The notes: generated by a model not told the origin, from the letters alone. A stretch of DNA of 64,000 nucleotides from DASQZT01 sp963728965 (GCA_963728965.1 CAVSMH010000006.1:992001-1056000), one strand, 5' to 3'; counted from the first letter of the stretch, positions 25,711 to 34,730 are shown. Made by a program: numbers and translations.

Positions 25711-25799
25711 CTTGTTTACTTTGCCGGTCTTCGGCGCATTTCTGCCGCCCCGCTGGTGCCGGTCCCGAACCGTGGCCCCGGCTTGTTACACTGACTCCG

Positions 25800-25894
25800 G
25801 GGAACGTATCCCATCCGGTGGTGGGCCCAGTCTTCAAAACTGCCGCGCGGTCCAAACGGCCGCGGATCGGTTCGACTCCGATACGTTCCCGCCA
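25800..25894 (+). tRNA. selC: Selenocysteine tRNA (TCA)
   Basis: 95 bases, the same length as the Escherichia coli gene. Acceptor stem of 8 pairs (GGGAACGT 25800-25807 with ACGTTCCC 25883-25890) and T stem of 5 pairs (25866-25870 with 25878-25882) give the bacterial 8+5 shape. The D stem has 6 pairs around a 4-base loop (CCCATC-CGGT-GGTGGG). Anticodon TCA at 25834-25836 in CTTCAAA. A long variable arm CCGCG...CGCGG follows, then G discriminator and encoded CCA. It delivers selenocysteine at UGA codons with SelA and SelB, not present in the window. Confidence 0.95.
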
Positions 25895-26138
25895 ACTCCT
25901 GATCGCCTGGCTTCCTTCCGGGCACCGATTGTTCATTCCGGTACCAGTCGGGTGTTCGGGAGCGCCCGTTTGCCAAATCATTGACGTACCCTATTATTCA
26001 GAGACGTTTGAGCTTTACCTATTCCCGATCCGGTTCTCCTGTTCACGCTCCTGGTCCTGAGTTGATCGCGCCATCTCGACGGTTTGCTGCCGGGTTTCCC
26101 CCGACCGCGATTCTCAATTTTGAGGGAGTAGCAATACC

Positions 26139-26876
26139 ATGCCGAACGGAGCAAGACTGACTCCAACGCGCGAAATGGAAGACGCCTTGATGTACCTGCC
26201 CCGCAAAGGGGTGACGGATTACCGCCGGGGCCAAGTCATTTTCGACGAACAACAGCCGTCTAAGGGTCTACATCTGGTGGTGCAGGGCAGAGTTAAGGTC
26301 TCGATGCCGCTCGATAACGGCTCCCAAACCGTGGTGGACATATTCACTACGGATGACTTCTTCGGGGAGAGTTCACTGCTCGGCGTCCCGCGCCACGCGG
26401 AGCGCGCCCTGGCGCTCGACAGTGTCACCCTCATGTCTTGGGCGAGCATTGAAATCGAAGAACAGGTCGAAAGGCAACCCCAACTCGGGATTGCGCTTCT
26501 CCAGATGCTCGTCAAGCGCGGGCTTGACTATGAGGACCGTCTGCAGAGCTTCGCCTTGGACAAAACCCCGGAACGCGTGATACGCGCCCTGCTGCGGTTT
26601 GCCGAGCGACTCGGCACGCGGACCGAAGACGGATCCATCAAGGTCCCGCCGCTGACCCATCAGTTGATTTCCGAATACGTCGGCACATCCCGGGAAATTG
26701 TGACTTTTCAAATGAATCACTTGCGACAGAAGGGATACCTGCGCTACTCACGCAAAGGTATTCAAGTGTATGCGGACGCTCTCCGCGAGCACTTGCAGGC
26801 GCAGACCCACGCCGCAGTGCTATGGCCCAGCGCCCCACCCGAGGTTTCGATTCCCGCGACGGAACGTCGGTTCTAA
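26139..26876 (+). CDS. Crp/Fnr-family transcriptional regulator
   Basis: 245 residues. N-terminal cyclic-nucleotide-binding fold (about 25-145: YRRGQVIFDEQQPSKGLHLVVQGRVKVSM, DFFGESSLLG), a dimer helix, and a C-terminal winged HTH (about 175-220: LTHQLISEYVGTSREIVTFQMNHLRQKGYLRYSRKGIQVY). No N-terminal Cys cluster for an iron-sulfur centre as in Fnr, so its signal is unknown. RBS GAGGGAG precedes the ATG. It stands alone, so its targets cannot be read from context. Confidence 0.9.
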   Translation: MPNGARLTPTREMEDALMYLPRKGVTDYRRGQVIFDEQQPSKGLHLVVQGRVKVSMPLDNGSQTVVDIFTTDDFFGESSLLGVPRHAERALALDSVTLMSWASIEIEEQVERQPQLGIALLQMLVKRGLDYEDRLQSFALDKTPERVIRALLRFAERLGTRTEDGSIKVPPLTHQLISEYVGTSREIVTFQMNHLRQKGYLRYSRKGIQVYADALREHLQAQTHAAVLWPSAPPEVSIPATERRF

Positions 26877-27135
26877 CAGCCGGGATCGAGTCCGGCGGCT
26901 TCGTACGGACTGCACCCGCCGAAGCTACCTCCCGTGGCGCAATCAGTGCAATCACAAGGCGAAGAAAGTGCGAATCTGCGCCTACCGCCGGTTGTTGCAC
27001 GCCGGCACCCGTTGGTGAATGCCCGAAGTATGCTATTCCGCTCAGGGCTTTCTTCTAGTAACCGGCGGCGCGGTCACGACGTTTAAAGGGTAGGGTACAT
27101 GGGCGCCCGAAACGGGCGTATAGTGTAGTTATATA

Positions 27136-27148
27136 CAGGAGTTTCCTG
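27136..27148 (+). promoter_or_regulatory. Small hairpin covering the ribosome-binding site of the M48 protease gene
   Basis: CAGGA-GTT-TCCTG forms a 5-bp hairpin containing the AGGAG, two bases before the ATG at 27151. It lies at the end of a 274-base non-coding gap (26877-27150) that otherwise shows only a CGCCC-GAAAC-GGGCG hairpin near 27100. Confidence 0.4.
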
Positions 27149-27150
27149 CA

Positions 27151-28152
27151 ATGAACCGTCGATCTGATTTTCTGGGGGCGCTAGTGGCTGTAATCAGCCT
27201 GCTGGCCGCCGGCGCCAACGCCGCGGACAAGAAGAAAAATCCCGATGAAATCGGCAATCGCGATGTCGGGAAGGGCGTGAACTTCTACTCCCTAGAGAAA
27301 GAAATCGCTCTTGGTAAACAACTGGCGCAGGAAGTGGAGCGCCAAGCCAAAATCATCGACGACCCCATCATTGCCGAGTATGTGAGCCGCGTCGGCCAGA
27401 ATCTGGTTCGCAACTCAGACGCCAAGGTCCCCTTCACCATTAAGGTCCTGGATTCTGAAGAGGTGAACGCCTTCGCGCTCCCTGGCGGTTTTTTCTTTGT
27501 GAACTCCGGTCTCATTCTAAAGGCCGAGTCGGAAGCCGAGTTGGCTGGTGTGATGGCGCACGAAATCGCCCATGTGGCGGCGCGGCACGGCACCAGACAA
27601 GCGACGCGCGGCGAGTTGATCAATTTCGCCTCAATCCCGCTGATTTTCATGGGAGGGTGGACCGGGTATGCGATCCGGCAGGGCGCCGGCCTGGCGATTC
27701 CCATGGGCTTCCTGACGTTTACCCGAGGTTTCGAGCGGGAAGCGGATTTCCTGGGATTGCAATACCTGTATAAGTCGGGCTATGATCCGAACTCATTTGT
27801 GGACTTCTTCGAGAAAATCCAATCGCTCGAGAAGCGAAAGCCGGGCAGCATTGCCAAGGTCTTCTCGACCCACCCGATGACGGACGACCGCATCAAGGCC
27901 GCGCAAGAGGAGATCCAGAAGGATCTCACCCCCAAGCCGGAATACGTGGTGAACACCTCTGAGTTCAATGACGTTCGGGCCCGCCTGGCGATGTTGCACA
28001 ATCGCCGCAAGATAGAGCCGGACGATCCGAACCGTCCGCGCCTCCGGCGTGCGCCGGGCAGCGGTAACGGGCCGGTGGACCCCGATGAAAACGGCAACAA
28101 GCCGAAGACCGATCAGGACGAACGTCCCACGCTGAAGCGCCGCGAGGGATAA
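27151..28152 (+). CDS. Exported M48-family zinc metalloprotease
   Basis: 333 residues with a signal peptide (residues 1-25). The peptidase domain has HEIAHVAARHGTR (zinc-binding HEXXH) near residue 138 and the distal Glu ligand in FEREADFLGLQYL. The substrate-cleft motif NAFALPGGFFFVNSGL precedes it. No TPR repeats of the BepA type are evident; the C-terminal tail is Pro/Arg-rich and charged. Such periplasmic peptidases help outer-membrane protein quality control. Translation may be limited by the RBS hairpin. It is followed by the ECF sigma gene in the same direction. Confidence 0.9.
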   Translation: MNRRSDFLGALVAVISLLAAGANAADKKKNPDEIGNRDVGKGVNFYSLEKEIALGKQLAQEVERQAKIIDDPIIAEYVSRVGQNLVRNSDAKVPFTIKVLDSEEVNAFALPGGFFFVNSGLILKAESEAELAGVMAHEIAHVAARHGTRQATRGELINFASIPLIFMGGWTGYAIRQGAGLAIPMGFLTFTRGFEREADFLGLQYLYKSGYDPNSFVDFFEKIQSLEKRKPGSIAKVFSTHPMTDDRIKAAQEEIQKDLTPKPEYVVNTSEFNDVRARLAMLHNRRKIEPDDPNRPRLRRAPGSGNGPVDPDENGNKPKTDQDERPTLKRREG

Positions 28153-28277
28153 TTTTTCCGGCTCGCCACCGGCCACTGGTCGTTCCGGCATCAATCCCCG
28201 TGATGGGATGCTGGCCGGCACATCGCTCTCTAAACATTTCCAACGATCACCATCCTTGTCACGTCCAAAAGGCGACA

Positions 28278-28838
28278 ATGATGGGGGCTGGTCCAATGGC
28301 ACTGGCCGGGCGGATACTGTCGGCCGATTCTCGGTCTGAGGCCGCGTTGCTGGCCGCGTGCCGGCGGCGGGAGATAAGTGCGTTTGAACAGCTCTATCAC
28401 ACGCACGGAGCGCGCCTCAAGAGCATTGCCTACCACATTGTCGGGAACCGGCAGGACGCTGAAGATGCGGTCCAGGAAGCCTTCCTGAAGCTGTACAAGG
28501 CCATCGAAGGATTTCAGGCCCACTCGAGCATCGGTACCTGGCTCTGCCGGATCGTGATCAATGTGTGCTACGACCTGGCAAGAAAAAGACGGCACGAAGC
28601 GGAAATGCCCGCCGAGGTGGGCGGCGCCGAACCGTGTGCGACCCTGCGGGTGGCGCTCGACACGGCATTGCAGCGACTGAATCCGAAACACCGCATGGTC
28701 TTTCTGTTGTTCGAGGTGGAAGGGCTGCGGCACTCTGATATCGCTTCCATTCTCGAAATCCCGGAAGGAACCTCGAAGGGCTGGCTGTTTGAGGCCAAGA
28801 AGGAGCTGAAACGCCTGCTTACGGAGGTGCGGCCATGA
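28278..28838 (+). CDS. ECF RNA polymerase sigma factor
   Basis: 186 residues. Region 2 (about 25-90) has the core-binding and -10 recognition sequence DAEDAVQEAFLKLYKAI and IGTWLCRIVINVCYDLARKRR. Region 4 (about 125-180) has LNPKHRMVFLLFEVEGLRHSDIASILEIPEGTSKGWLFEAKKEL. Region 3 is missing, as in ECF factors. The start is uncertain: ATGs at 28278, 28281 and 28296 are all close to conserved sequence. The stop overlaps the next start as ATGA, coupling it to its anti-sigma factor. Confidence 0.9.
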   Translation: MMGAGPMALAGRILSADSRSEAALLAACRRREISAFEQLYHTHGARLKSIAYHIVGNRQDAEDAVQEAFLKLYKAIEGFQAHSSIGTWLCRIVINVCYDLARKRRHEAEMPAEVGGAEPCATLRVALDTALQRLNPKHRMVFLLFEVEGLRHSDIASILEIPEGTSKGWLFEAKKELKRLLTEVRP

Positions 28839-29443
28839 TCTTCCAATGCACAGACCTGGAGCGGGCGCTGCGCTCCCCGGAGTTGATGCCGGATGCGCGC
28901 GCGCATGCCGAAACCTGTGCGGCGTGTCGCGAGCAACTCTACCTGTGGAGCGAGATCTCGCGGCTGGCACCCCAACTTCACGAAGAATGGGAAAGCCCGT
29001 CGCTGTGGGGCCGGATCGAGAGCAGCCTTGCTGCCGCGGCTCCACCCCGCAAACGAAATCCGTTGTGGCGGTGGGCGCTGGCCGCCGCGGCACTTGTGGC
29101 GCTGGCAGCGGGCCTTTCGCGGCCGTGGGAAGGGCGGCGCGCCGAGCCCAGCGACTTTCTTACCGACGAAGCGTTGCGCGACGTGCAGCAGAGCGAAGCG
29201 GCATACGCGCGCTCGATCGCCAGGCTCTCCGCGGTTGCCGAGCCCGGTTTACAGCGGTCACCCACTCCCCTGGCGGCCGCGTACCGGGAGAAGCTACTGC
29301 TCCTGGATTCGGCCATTACCGATCTGAAGGCCAACGTGGAAAACAATCGATACAACCTGTACTTGCAGACTCATTTAGCTTCACTCTATCGCAAGAAGCA
29401 GAAGACGCTCGAGGAGTGGTTACAGAATGCGAAACGCAATTAG
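28835..29443 (+). CDS. Zinc-finger anti-sigma factor, membrane-bound
   Basis: 202 residues. The HxxxCxxC zinc anti-sigma motif is HAETCAAC near residue 25-32. A single membrane span (LWRWALAAAALVALAAGL) lies near residue 80-97. The extracytoplasmic part has coiled-coil tendency (YREKLLLLDSAITDLKANVENN). It would hold the preceding ECF factor inactive until an envelope signal arrives. The ATG overlaps the sigma stop, and its own 3' end overlaps the next gene by 17 bases. Confidence 0.85.
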   Translation: MIFQCTDLERALRSPELMPDARAHAETCAACREQLYLWSEISRLAPQLHEEWESPSLWGRIESSLAAAAPPRKRNPLWRWALAAAALVALAAGLSRPWEGRRAEPSDFLTDEALRDVQQSEAAYARSIARLSAVAEPGLQRSPTPLAAAYREKLLLLDSAITDLKANVENNRYNLYLQTHLASLYRKKQKTLEEWLQNAKRN

Positions 29444-30785
29444 TCTCATATTTATCTGCGGCTGCGCGAGCGTCTGGGCGCGCCAGGAATACCGGCGCGA
29501 TTTTCAGAAGGCGGCGGCGATGCCCGCTGGGCGCACGTTCCGGATCGAAAACTCGAACGGCGACATCCACATCCATACCCAGTCCAAAAATGAAGCGGAG
29601 ATTCGCGCCGCAATCCGCTGTTCCGCCGATACGGAGTCCGAAGCGCGGCGCTTCTGCGATCAGATCCAGATTTCGGTCGAAGAGTCCGCCGCGGGCACAA
29701 CGGTGCGTACCATCTATCCGAAATCGTGGAATCATCGCAACCTGGGGTACAGCGTGGACTACGACCTGACCCTGCCGCAATCCGCGCCGCTCGACGCGCG
29801 CAACCGCTTTGGCGGAATCACCGCGGTAAACCTGGGTGCCGGGGCCACCATCAACAACAGCAACGGGCGGGTGTCTCTTTCGGGGGGCCGCGGGCGCGTG
29901 GAAGTGGACAACTCATTCGGCGATGTGGACGTCCGTGCCAACAACGGCGATGTGACCGTGAGGAACGGCAATGGTGCGGTGACAGCCTCGGATATCTCGG
30001 GTACGGCCAACGTTTCGAACCGCTTCGGGCAGGTACGCGTGAACAACGCCGTCGGCGGAGTCACCGTGCGCAGCAACAACGGGGAGATCGACGTCCAGAA
30101 CGCGGGCGGCACGGTCACCATCGACAATTCGTTCGGCGCCGTGGCAGTCAGCGAATCCAAGGCGGACGTGGCGGTACGCAACCAGAACGGCGAAGTGCGC
30201 GCAATGGCGATCAACGGCGCGGCCGACCTGCATACCTCGTTCGGACGGATCAACTTCTCGCGCATCGGCAAGACCCTGACCGCACGCGCAGCCAACGCCG
30301 CGATTACCGGCGATACGGTGGGGGAGAACGCCATTGTGGAGACCACCTTCGGCAGCGTGGATATGAGCGGAATTAAAGGCGGGGCGCGAGTGACTGCGGG
30401 AAACAGTTCGATCCGGCTGAACGGGGTCGGCGGCGATGTGTTTGCGAAAACCACGTTCAACGGAGTGACCGTCGCCGACGCAGCGGGGCCGATCACGGTG
30501 GAAAACCAGAACGGATCGGTGACGGTGGAGGCCAAGGCTTCCCAGCATTGCCAGCCGATTTCGCTGCGCACGAGTTTCGGACCGATCCGCGTTACGGTAC
30601 CCGGCGGAACGGGCTACAACGTGATGGCCAGGACGTCATTCGGGCGGGTCCGCTCGCAACCCGAAATCATGGTCAGCGGCGAGATGTCGCCGGAGACGAT
30701 CACTGGTAAGATCGGCGGCGGCGGCTGCGAGCTTCGGCTCATGGGACAGAACGGGAGCATCGACATCTTGCGCGGCGCGAAGTAA
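29427..30785 (+). CDS. Exported DUF4097 beta-solenoid-like repeat protein
   Basis: 452 residues. Short signal peptide (to about residue 18). From about residue 120 on there are many near-repeats of 20-23 residues alternating NSFGDVDVRANNGDVTVRN-type strands (SNGRVSL, NRFGQVRV, NSFGAVAV, TSFGRINF, TTFGSVDM), which suggests a right-handed beta-helix of the DUF4097/adhesin type. Function unknown; surface structural or sensing roles have been suggested for the family. It is the third gene of the sigma/anti-sigma operon, so it is likely regulated by it. Confidence 0.8.
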   Translation: MRNAISLIFICGCASVWARQEYRRDFQKAAAMPAGRTFRIENSNGDIHIHTQSKNEAEIRAAIRCSADTESEARRFCDQIQISVEESAAGTTVRTIYPKSWNHRNLGYSVDYDLTLPQSAPLDARNRFGGITAVNLGAGATINNSNGRVSLSGGRGRVEVDNSFGDVDVRANNGDVTVRNGNGAVTASDISGTANVSNRFGQVRVNNAVGGVTVRSNNGEIDVQNAGGTVTIDNSFGAVAVSESKADVAVRNQNGEVRAMAINGAADLHTSFGRINFSRIGKTLTARAANAAITGDTVGENAIVETTFGSVDMSGIKGGARVTAGNSSIRLNGVGGDVFAKTTFNGVTVADAAGPITVENQNGSVTVEAKASQHCQPISLRTSFGPIRVTVPGGTGYNVMARTSFGRVRSQPEIMVSGEMSPETITGKIGGGGCELRLMGQNGSIDILRGAK

Positions 30786-30833
30786 ACCGAACAGTTTCCG
30801 AACAAACGGGGCTTTGGGCTTAAGATCAAGGGA

Positions 30834-32210
30834 ATGACTCGTCGTAACTTCCTGGCGGCCGCGGGCGCCGCGGCCGGATCGAGCCTGTTCGCCGCCGATG
30901 CGGGCACTCCGAATATCGTTTTCATTTTCTGCGACGACCTGGGCTACGGTGACATCGGGCCCTACGGCTCCCGCATCCAGACGCCGAACCTGGACCGGTT
31001 CGCGGCCGAAGGCGTCCGGTTCACGAACTTCTGCTCGGCCGACCCGGTGTGCTCGCCTTCGCGCGCGGGTTTAATGACCGGGCGCTATCCCACCCGTGTG
31101 GGCGTGCCGCGGGTCTTCTTCCCGCATGACCAGGAGGGGCTGAATCTCGACGAGGTGACCCTGGCCAACGTCCTGAAGAATCGCGGATACAAAACCATGT
31201 GCATCGGCAAGTGGCATCTCGGGCGGCCGGTGCCGTATCTGCCAACCAGCCGGGGCTTCGACGAGTATTTCGGTATCCCCTACAGCAACGACATGACGCC
31301 CCGGGTGTTGCTGCACAACACCGAAATCGTGGAACCGATGGCCAACCTGGAAACATTGACCGCGCGTTATACGGAGCACGCCCGGAAGTTCATCGCCGAC
31401 TCCCACGGATCGCCGTTCTTTCTGTACATGCCGCACACGTTTCCGCACATTCCACTGGGAGCATCGCCGCGATTCCGGGGTAAGTCGAAGGCGGGCCTGT
31501 ACGGTGACGTGGTGATGGAACTCGACTGGAGCGTGGGCGAGGTAATTCAGGCGCTCCGCCAAAACGGCGTGGAACAGAACACGCTGCTGATGTTCTCGAG
31601 CGACAACGGCCCCTGGTACCAGGGCAGCCCCGGGAAGCTGCGCGGCCGGAAGGGGACCACGTACGAAGGGGGCGTGCGCGAGCCTTTCATGGCGAGATGG
31701 CGGGGCAAAATCCCGGCCGGCCGCGTGGTGAACGGGGTAGCGTCGATGATGGACGTTTTTCCGACGGTGGCCCGGCTGTGCGGCGCCTCCCTTCCCGCCA
31801 AGCCGCTCGACGGGATCGATATCTGGCCGATGCTCCATGGCGACCGGCAATCGATCGAGCGGCCGCCGCTGCTGTATTTCGACAACTGGGACCTGCAGTG
31901 CGCCCGGTGGATGGACTGGAAGTTGCATATCGCCCGACACAACAGCGCGGCGTATGCGCCGGCGCCGCCGGGCGGGCGGCACAGCTACGTCCTGCCGAGG
32001 CCGGAGTTGTACGACCTGGCCGTCGATCCGGACGAGAGCTACGACGTCGCACCGGAGAACCCGCGGGTGGTCGAACAGATTCAACAGAAGATTGCGGAAA
32101 TGATAGGAGAGTTCCCCGAACCGGTGCACAAGGCGTACGCGGAGGCGAGATCGATGGCGATAAATCCGTCCATGGCAACGGGCGCCTATCCCCAGGCCGC
32201 GAAACGGTAG
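30834..32210 (+). CDS. Arylsulfatase A-family sulfatase, Tat-exported
   Basis: 458 residues. Tat-like signal (TRRNFLAAAGAAAG). Metal Asp pair FCDDLGYGD; the formylglycine site is CSPSRAGLMTGRYPTR near residue 80 (Cys-type, needs an anaerobic or aerobic maturase encoded elsewhere); later SSDNGPW and KWHLG complete the active site. It hydrolyses sulfate esters, probably of polysaccharides or glycosides; the substrate is not deducible. It follows the DUF4097 gene by 48 bases. Confidence 0.92.
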   Translation: MTRRNFLAAAGAAAGSSLFAADAGTPNIVFIFCDDLGYGDIGPYGSRIQTPNLDRFAAEGVRFTNFCSADPVCSPSRAGLMTGRYPTRVGVPRVFFPHDQEGLNLDEVTLANVLKNRGYKTMCIGKWHLGRPVPYLPTSRGFDEYFGIPYSNDMTPRVLLHNTEIVEPMANLETLTARYTEHARKFIADSHGSPFFLYMPHTFPHIPLGASPRFRGKSKAGLYGDVVMELDWSVGEVIQALRQNGVEQNTLLMFSSDNGPWYQGSPGKLRGRKGTTYEGGVREPFMARWRGKIPAGRVVNGVASMMDVFPTVARLCGASLPAKPLDGIDIWPMLHGDRQSIERPPLLYFDNWDLQCARWMDWKLHIARHNSAAYAPAPPGGRHSYVLPRPELYDLAVDPDESYDVAPENPRVVEQIQQKIAEMIGEFPEPVHKAYAEARSMAINPSMATGAYPQAAKR

Positions 32211-32453
32211 ATCGGGCGGAGCGAGCCAATCGTGGCGCTGAAAACTGCGGACCTACTCCAATGGCTGCCACGCTACAAAAAAAGGCCGGCTCCGAGGAGC
32301 CGGCGCTAACGACTCGGAACTGAAGACGGTTCCCCCCGAAATCGTACTCCAGCCCGGTCTCCAGTGGTTACGATTCGGCGGGCGTGGCAGACGTTCCAGG
32401 AAGTAAGTAGACAGGTGTGCAGCGGCGTACAGTATGAATGGAAAGGGAGCAGA
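32211..32453. other. Intergenic stretch before galT
   Basis: 243 bases. Apart from the minus-oriented hairpin at 32277-32304 and the galT RBS (AAAGGGAG before 32454) I see nothing I can name. Confidence 0.4.
32277..32304 (-). terminator. Intrinsic-terminator-like hairpin, oriented for the minus strand
   Basis: Nine-pair hairpin GCCGGCTCC / GGAGCCGGC (32285-32293 with 32296-32304). The A run 32277-32283 becomes a U tract only on the minus strand. Neither flanking gene is on that strand, so it may stop antisense transcription. Confidence 0.5.
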
Positions 32454-33470
32454 ATGTTCGATTGGAAGCAGGATCCTCACCGCCGGTTCAACCCGCTCAC
32501 CCGCGAGTGGGTGCTGGTTTCGCCGCACCGGACGGACCGCCCCTGGCAGGGACAGGTGGAAACCGGGGGCAGCGAGTCGCGGCCGGAATACGATCCGAAA
32601 TGCTACCTCTGCCCGGGCAACGCCCGCGCGGGAGGGGTGCGCAACCCGCACTACGAAAGCACATTCGTCTTCGATAACGACTTCGCGGCGCTCAAGCCGG
32701 ACACGCCGCTGGACCGGTTCGCGCAGGACGGATTGCTGATCGCGGAATCGGAACCGGGCATTTGCCGGGTGGTCTGCTTTTCGCCGCGCCATGACCTGAC
32801 GATCGCCGGGATGGAACCACACGACCTGCGCAAGGTAGTCGATACCTGGGTGGACCAATTTCAGGACCTCGGGTCGCGCGACGCCATCCGGTACGTGCAG
32901 ATCTTCGAGAACCGCGGGCCGATGATGGGCGCGAGCAATCCCCATCCGCATTGCCAGATCTGGTCGAGCCACCGGCTGCCGAACGAAGTTTCTAAGGAGC
33001 AGGGGTCGCTGGAGGCGTGGCGAAGCGAGCGCGGCCAGTGCCTGATCTGCGAGTACGCGGCGCTCGAAGCGGCGGCCCGCACGCGGGTGGTGGAGGAGAA
33101 CGAGAGCTTCCTGGCGGTGGTGCCGTTCTGGGCCGTGTGGCCGTTCGAAACCATGGTGATCTCGAAGCGGCACGTGACCGGGATCGATCTGCTGGCGGAC
33201 CAGGAGCGCGATGGGCTGGCTCTCATCTTGAAGCGGCTGACGGCACGATACGACCGGCTCTTTCAGGTCTCGTTCCCGTATTCTATGGGATTTCACCAGA
33301 GGCCCACGGACGGGGAAGCTCACGAAGAGTGGCACATGCATGCGCATTTTTATCCACCGCTGCTGCGCTCAGCGACGGTACGGAAGTTTCTGGTGGGCTA
33401 TGAAATGTTGGCGACACCGCAGCGGGATATCACCGCGGAGGCGGCGGCGGAGCGCTTACGGGGCGTGTGA
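32454..33470 (+). CDS. galT: Galactose-1-phosphate uridylyltransferase
   Basis: 338 residues. Swaps UMP between UDP-glucose and galactose 1-phosphate (Leloir pathway). Active site HPH-Q: NPHPHCQIWSSH with the nucleophilic His; zinc site CYLCPGN near residue 43. The N terminus FDWKQDPHRRFNPLTREWVLVSPHR is standard. Start chosen at 32454 because AAAGGGAG sits 6-13 bases upstream; a longer open frame lacks both RBS and homology. No galK or galE is adjacent. Confidence 0.93.
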   Translation: MFDWKQDPHRRFNPLTREWVLVSPHRTDRPWQGQVETGGSESRPEYDPKCYLCPGNARAGGVRNPHYESTFVFDNDFAALKPDTPLDRFAQDGLLIAESEPGICRVVCFSPRHDLTIAGMEPHDLRKVVDTWVDQFQDLGSRDAIRYVQIFENRGPMMGASNPHPHCQIWSSHRLPNEVSKEQGSLEAWRSERGQCLICEYAALEAAARTRVVEENESFLAVVPFWAVWPFETMVISKRHVTGIDLLADQERDGLALILKRLTARYDRLFQVSFPYSMGFHQRPTDGEAHEEWHMHAHFYPPLLRSATVRKFLVGYEMLATPQRDITAEAAAERLRGV

Positions 33471-33481
33471 GGGCGTGCGGC

Positions 33482-34306
33482 TCACGTCGTTTTGACGTAG
33501 GCCAACGCTACCACCTTTGCCGCTCGCGGGGAGAACACAGAGGAGGTCACCTCCGCTTCGCGCCCCTGCCAGTTCACCAGCGTCCCGGCGGGGACCGGCC
33601 GGTCGCCATCCAACTCGATACGTTCCAGCTTCCGGTTTACATGCCCGCGGGCGCGAATCCGCTCGACGATCTCCTGGCCGATGTAGCATCCCTTGGTGAA
33701 ACTGACGGCCTGCATCTGCTGCGTCTCCTGCGGCAGCGACGTGTCGCTGATGTCTTCCCCGAAGACCGGCTTCCCGTTCTCGATCCGCACCAGGCGCGCA
33801 TCTTCCGGAGTGGCCTCGCGGGCGCCGGCTGCCTTCACCAGGGCGATCATAGCCGCCTTTTCCGCCGAGGGTGCATAGAGGCGGAAACCCGGTTGGCCCG
33901 TCACGGTGAACGGTGCGCTATCGTATTCTCCCGGCAGGACGAGCGACTCCGCCTGCGGCCCTTCCACGGCCACGGAGGCTGTGGTATCGGTCACATCCTC
34001 GAGTTCCACCTGGTCCGCGACCTTGTATTTTAGAATGTGCAGGCGGACCCTTTCCCGCAGTGCCGGCTCGGTGTCGAGGAGGAAGCGGTCTTGAAAACAG
34101 CGCAGGTACAGATCGGCCTGGATGCGGCCCTGCGGGGTCAGCAAAAAGGCGTAGGCGGTGGTCCCCGGCGTCATCTTCTTCACGTCATTGCTAGTCACGT
34201 TGTGGAGGAAGCGCGCGCGGTCGCGTCCCCGCGCCAAAATCCGCCCGCGGTCTGAAACGTCGAGCCAAGCCACGCCTTCGCGCAACGCGCGATAACCCTC
34301 AGTCAT
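33482..34306 (-). CDS. YgfZ/GcvT-like folate-binding protein
   Basis: 274 residues. The signature KGCYIGQEIVERI (residues about 210-222) with its conserved Cys identifies the YgfZ group, which aids iron-sulfur cluster assembly or repair using tetrahydrofolate. The N-terminal LHNVTSNDVKKM is also typical. ATG 34306 chosen because GAGGTGG precedes it; a GTG at 34315 would add three residues. It lies 10 bases after the stop of the membrane protein gene upstream. Confidence 0.88.
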   Translation of the reverse strand: MTEGYRALREGVAWLDVSDRGRILARGRDRARFLHNVTSNDVKKMTPGTTAYAFLLTPQGRIQADLYLRCFQDRFLLDTEPALRERVRLHILKYKVADQVELEDVTDTTASVAVEGPQAESLVLPGEYDSAPFTVTGQPGFRLYAPSAEKAAMIALVKAAGAREATPEDARLVRIENGKPVFGEDISDTSLPQETQQMQAVSFTKGCYIGQEIVERIRARGHVNRKLERIELDGDRPVPAGTLVNWQGREAEVTSSVFSPRAAKVVALAYVKTT

Positions 34307-34316
34307 GTTGTCCACC

Positions 34317-34730
34317 TCAGAAAATGCGCCGCAAGTATGCCGAGATCGCCAGCACGATCAGTCCGGAAATGACGGTGCCGGTCATCTGCCGCGCTCGGCG
34401 CGGGTTTTCGCGCTGGGTGACCAGGAAAGCCACCGTAAAGATGTGCAGCACCAGGACCAGCTTCACCCCCAGCAGCATGTGATAGCGCACGCTGTGCCCG
34501 GGGTTGGTCAGCAGGTTGTAGGTGCCGGAAACGATCAGGCCACAGATGGCGGCGAGGACTAGCGGCCGGTACCGCGCCGCGGTCTTCGCGCCGAGCGCTC
34601 CGGCGGCATCCGGCGAAAGGGTATTGATGGCGGGAACCACAACGAACCGGCTGTAAAGCATCCCGCCGATCAGCGTCACGAACGAACTGAAGTGGAGCCA
34701 CCGCATGATCACGAACAGCGCATCTGCCAT
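34317..34730 (-). CDS. Small integral membrane protein (CopD/DUF-like, four spans)
   Basis: 137 residues with four hydrophobic segments (LHFSSFVTLIGGMLYSRFVV, LVLAAICGLIVSGTYNLL, LGVKLVLVLHIFTVAFLV and VISGLIVLAISAYLR). The WLHFSS and LLGVKLVLVLHIF motifs with their His residues recall CopD-like or cytochrome b561-like small membrane proteins; no function is assigned. Start set at Met 34730 (MADALFV). It is divergent from the metallo-hydrolase and upstream of the YgfZ gene in one operon. Confidence 0.7.
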   Translation of the reverse strand: MADALFVIMRWLHFSSFVTLIGGMLYSRFVVVPAINTLSPDAAGALGAKTAARYRPLVLAAICGLIVSGTYNLLTNPGHSVRYHMLLGVKLVLVLHIFTVAFLVTQRENPRRARQMTGTVISGLIVLAISAYLRRIF

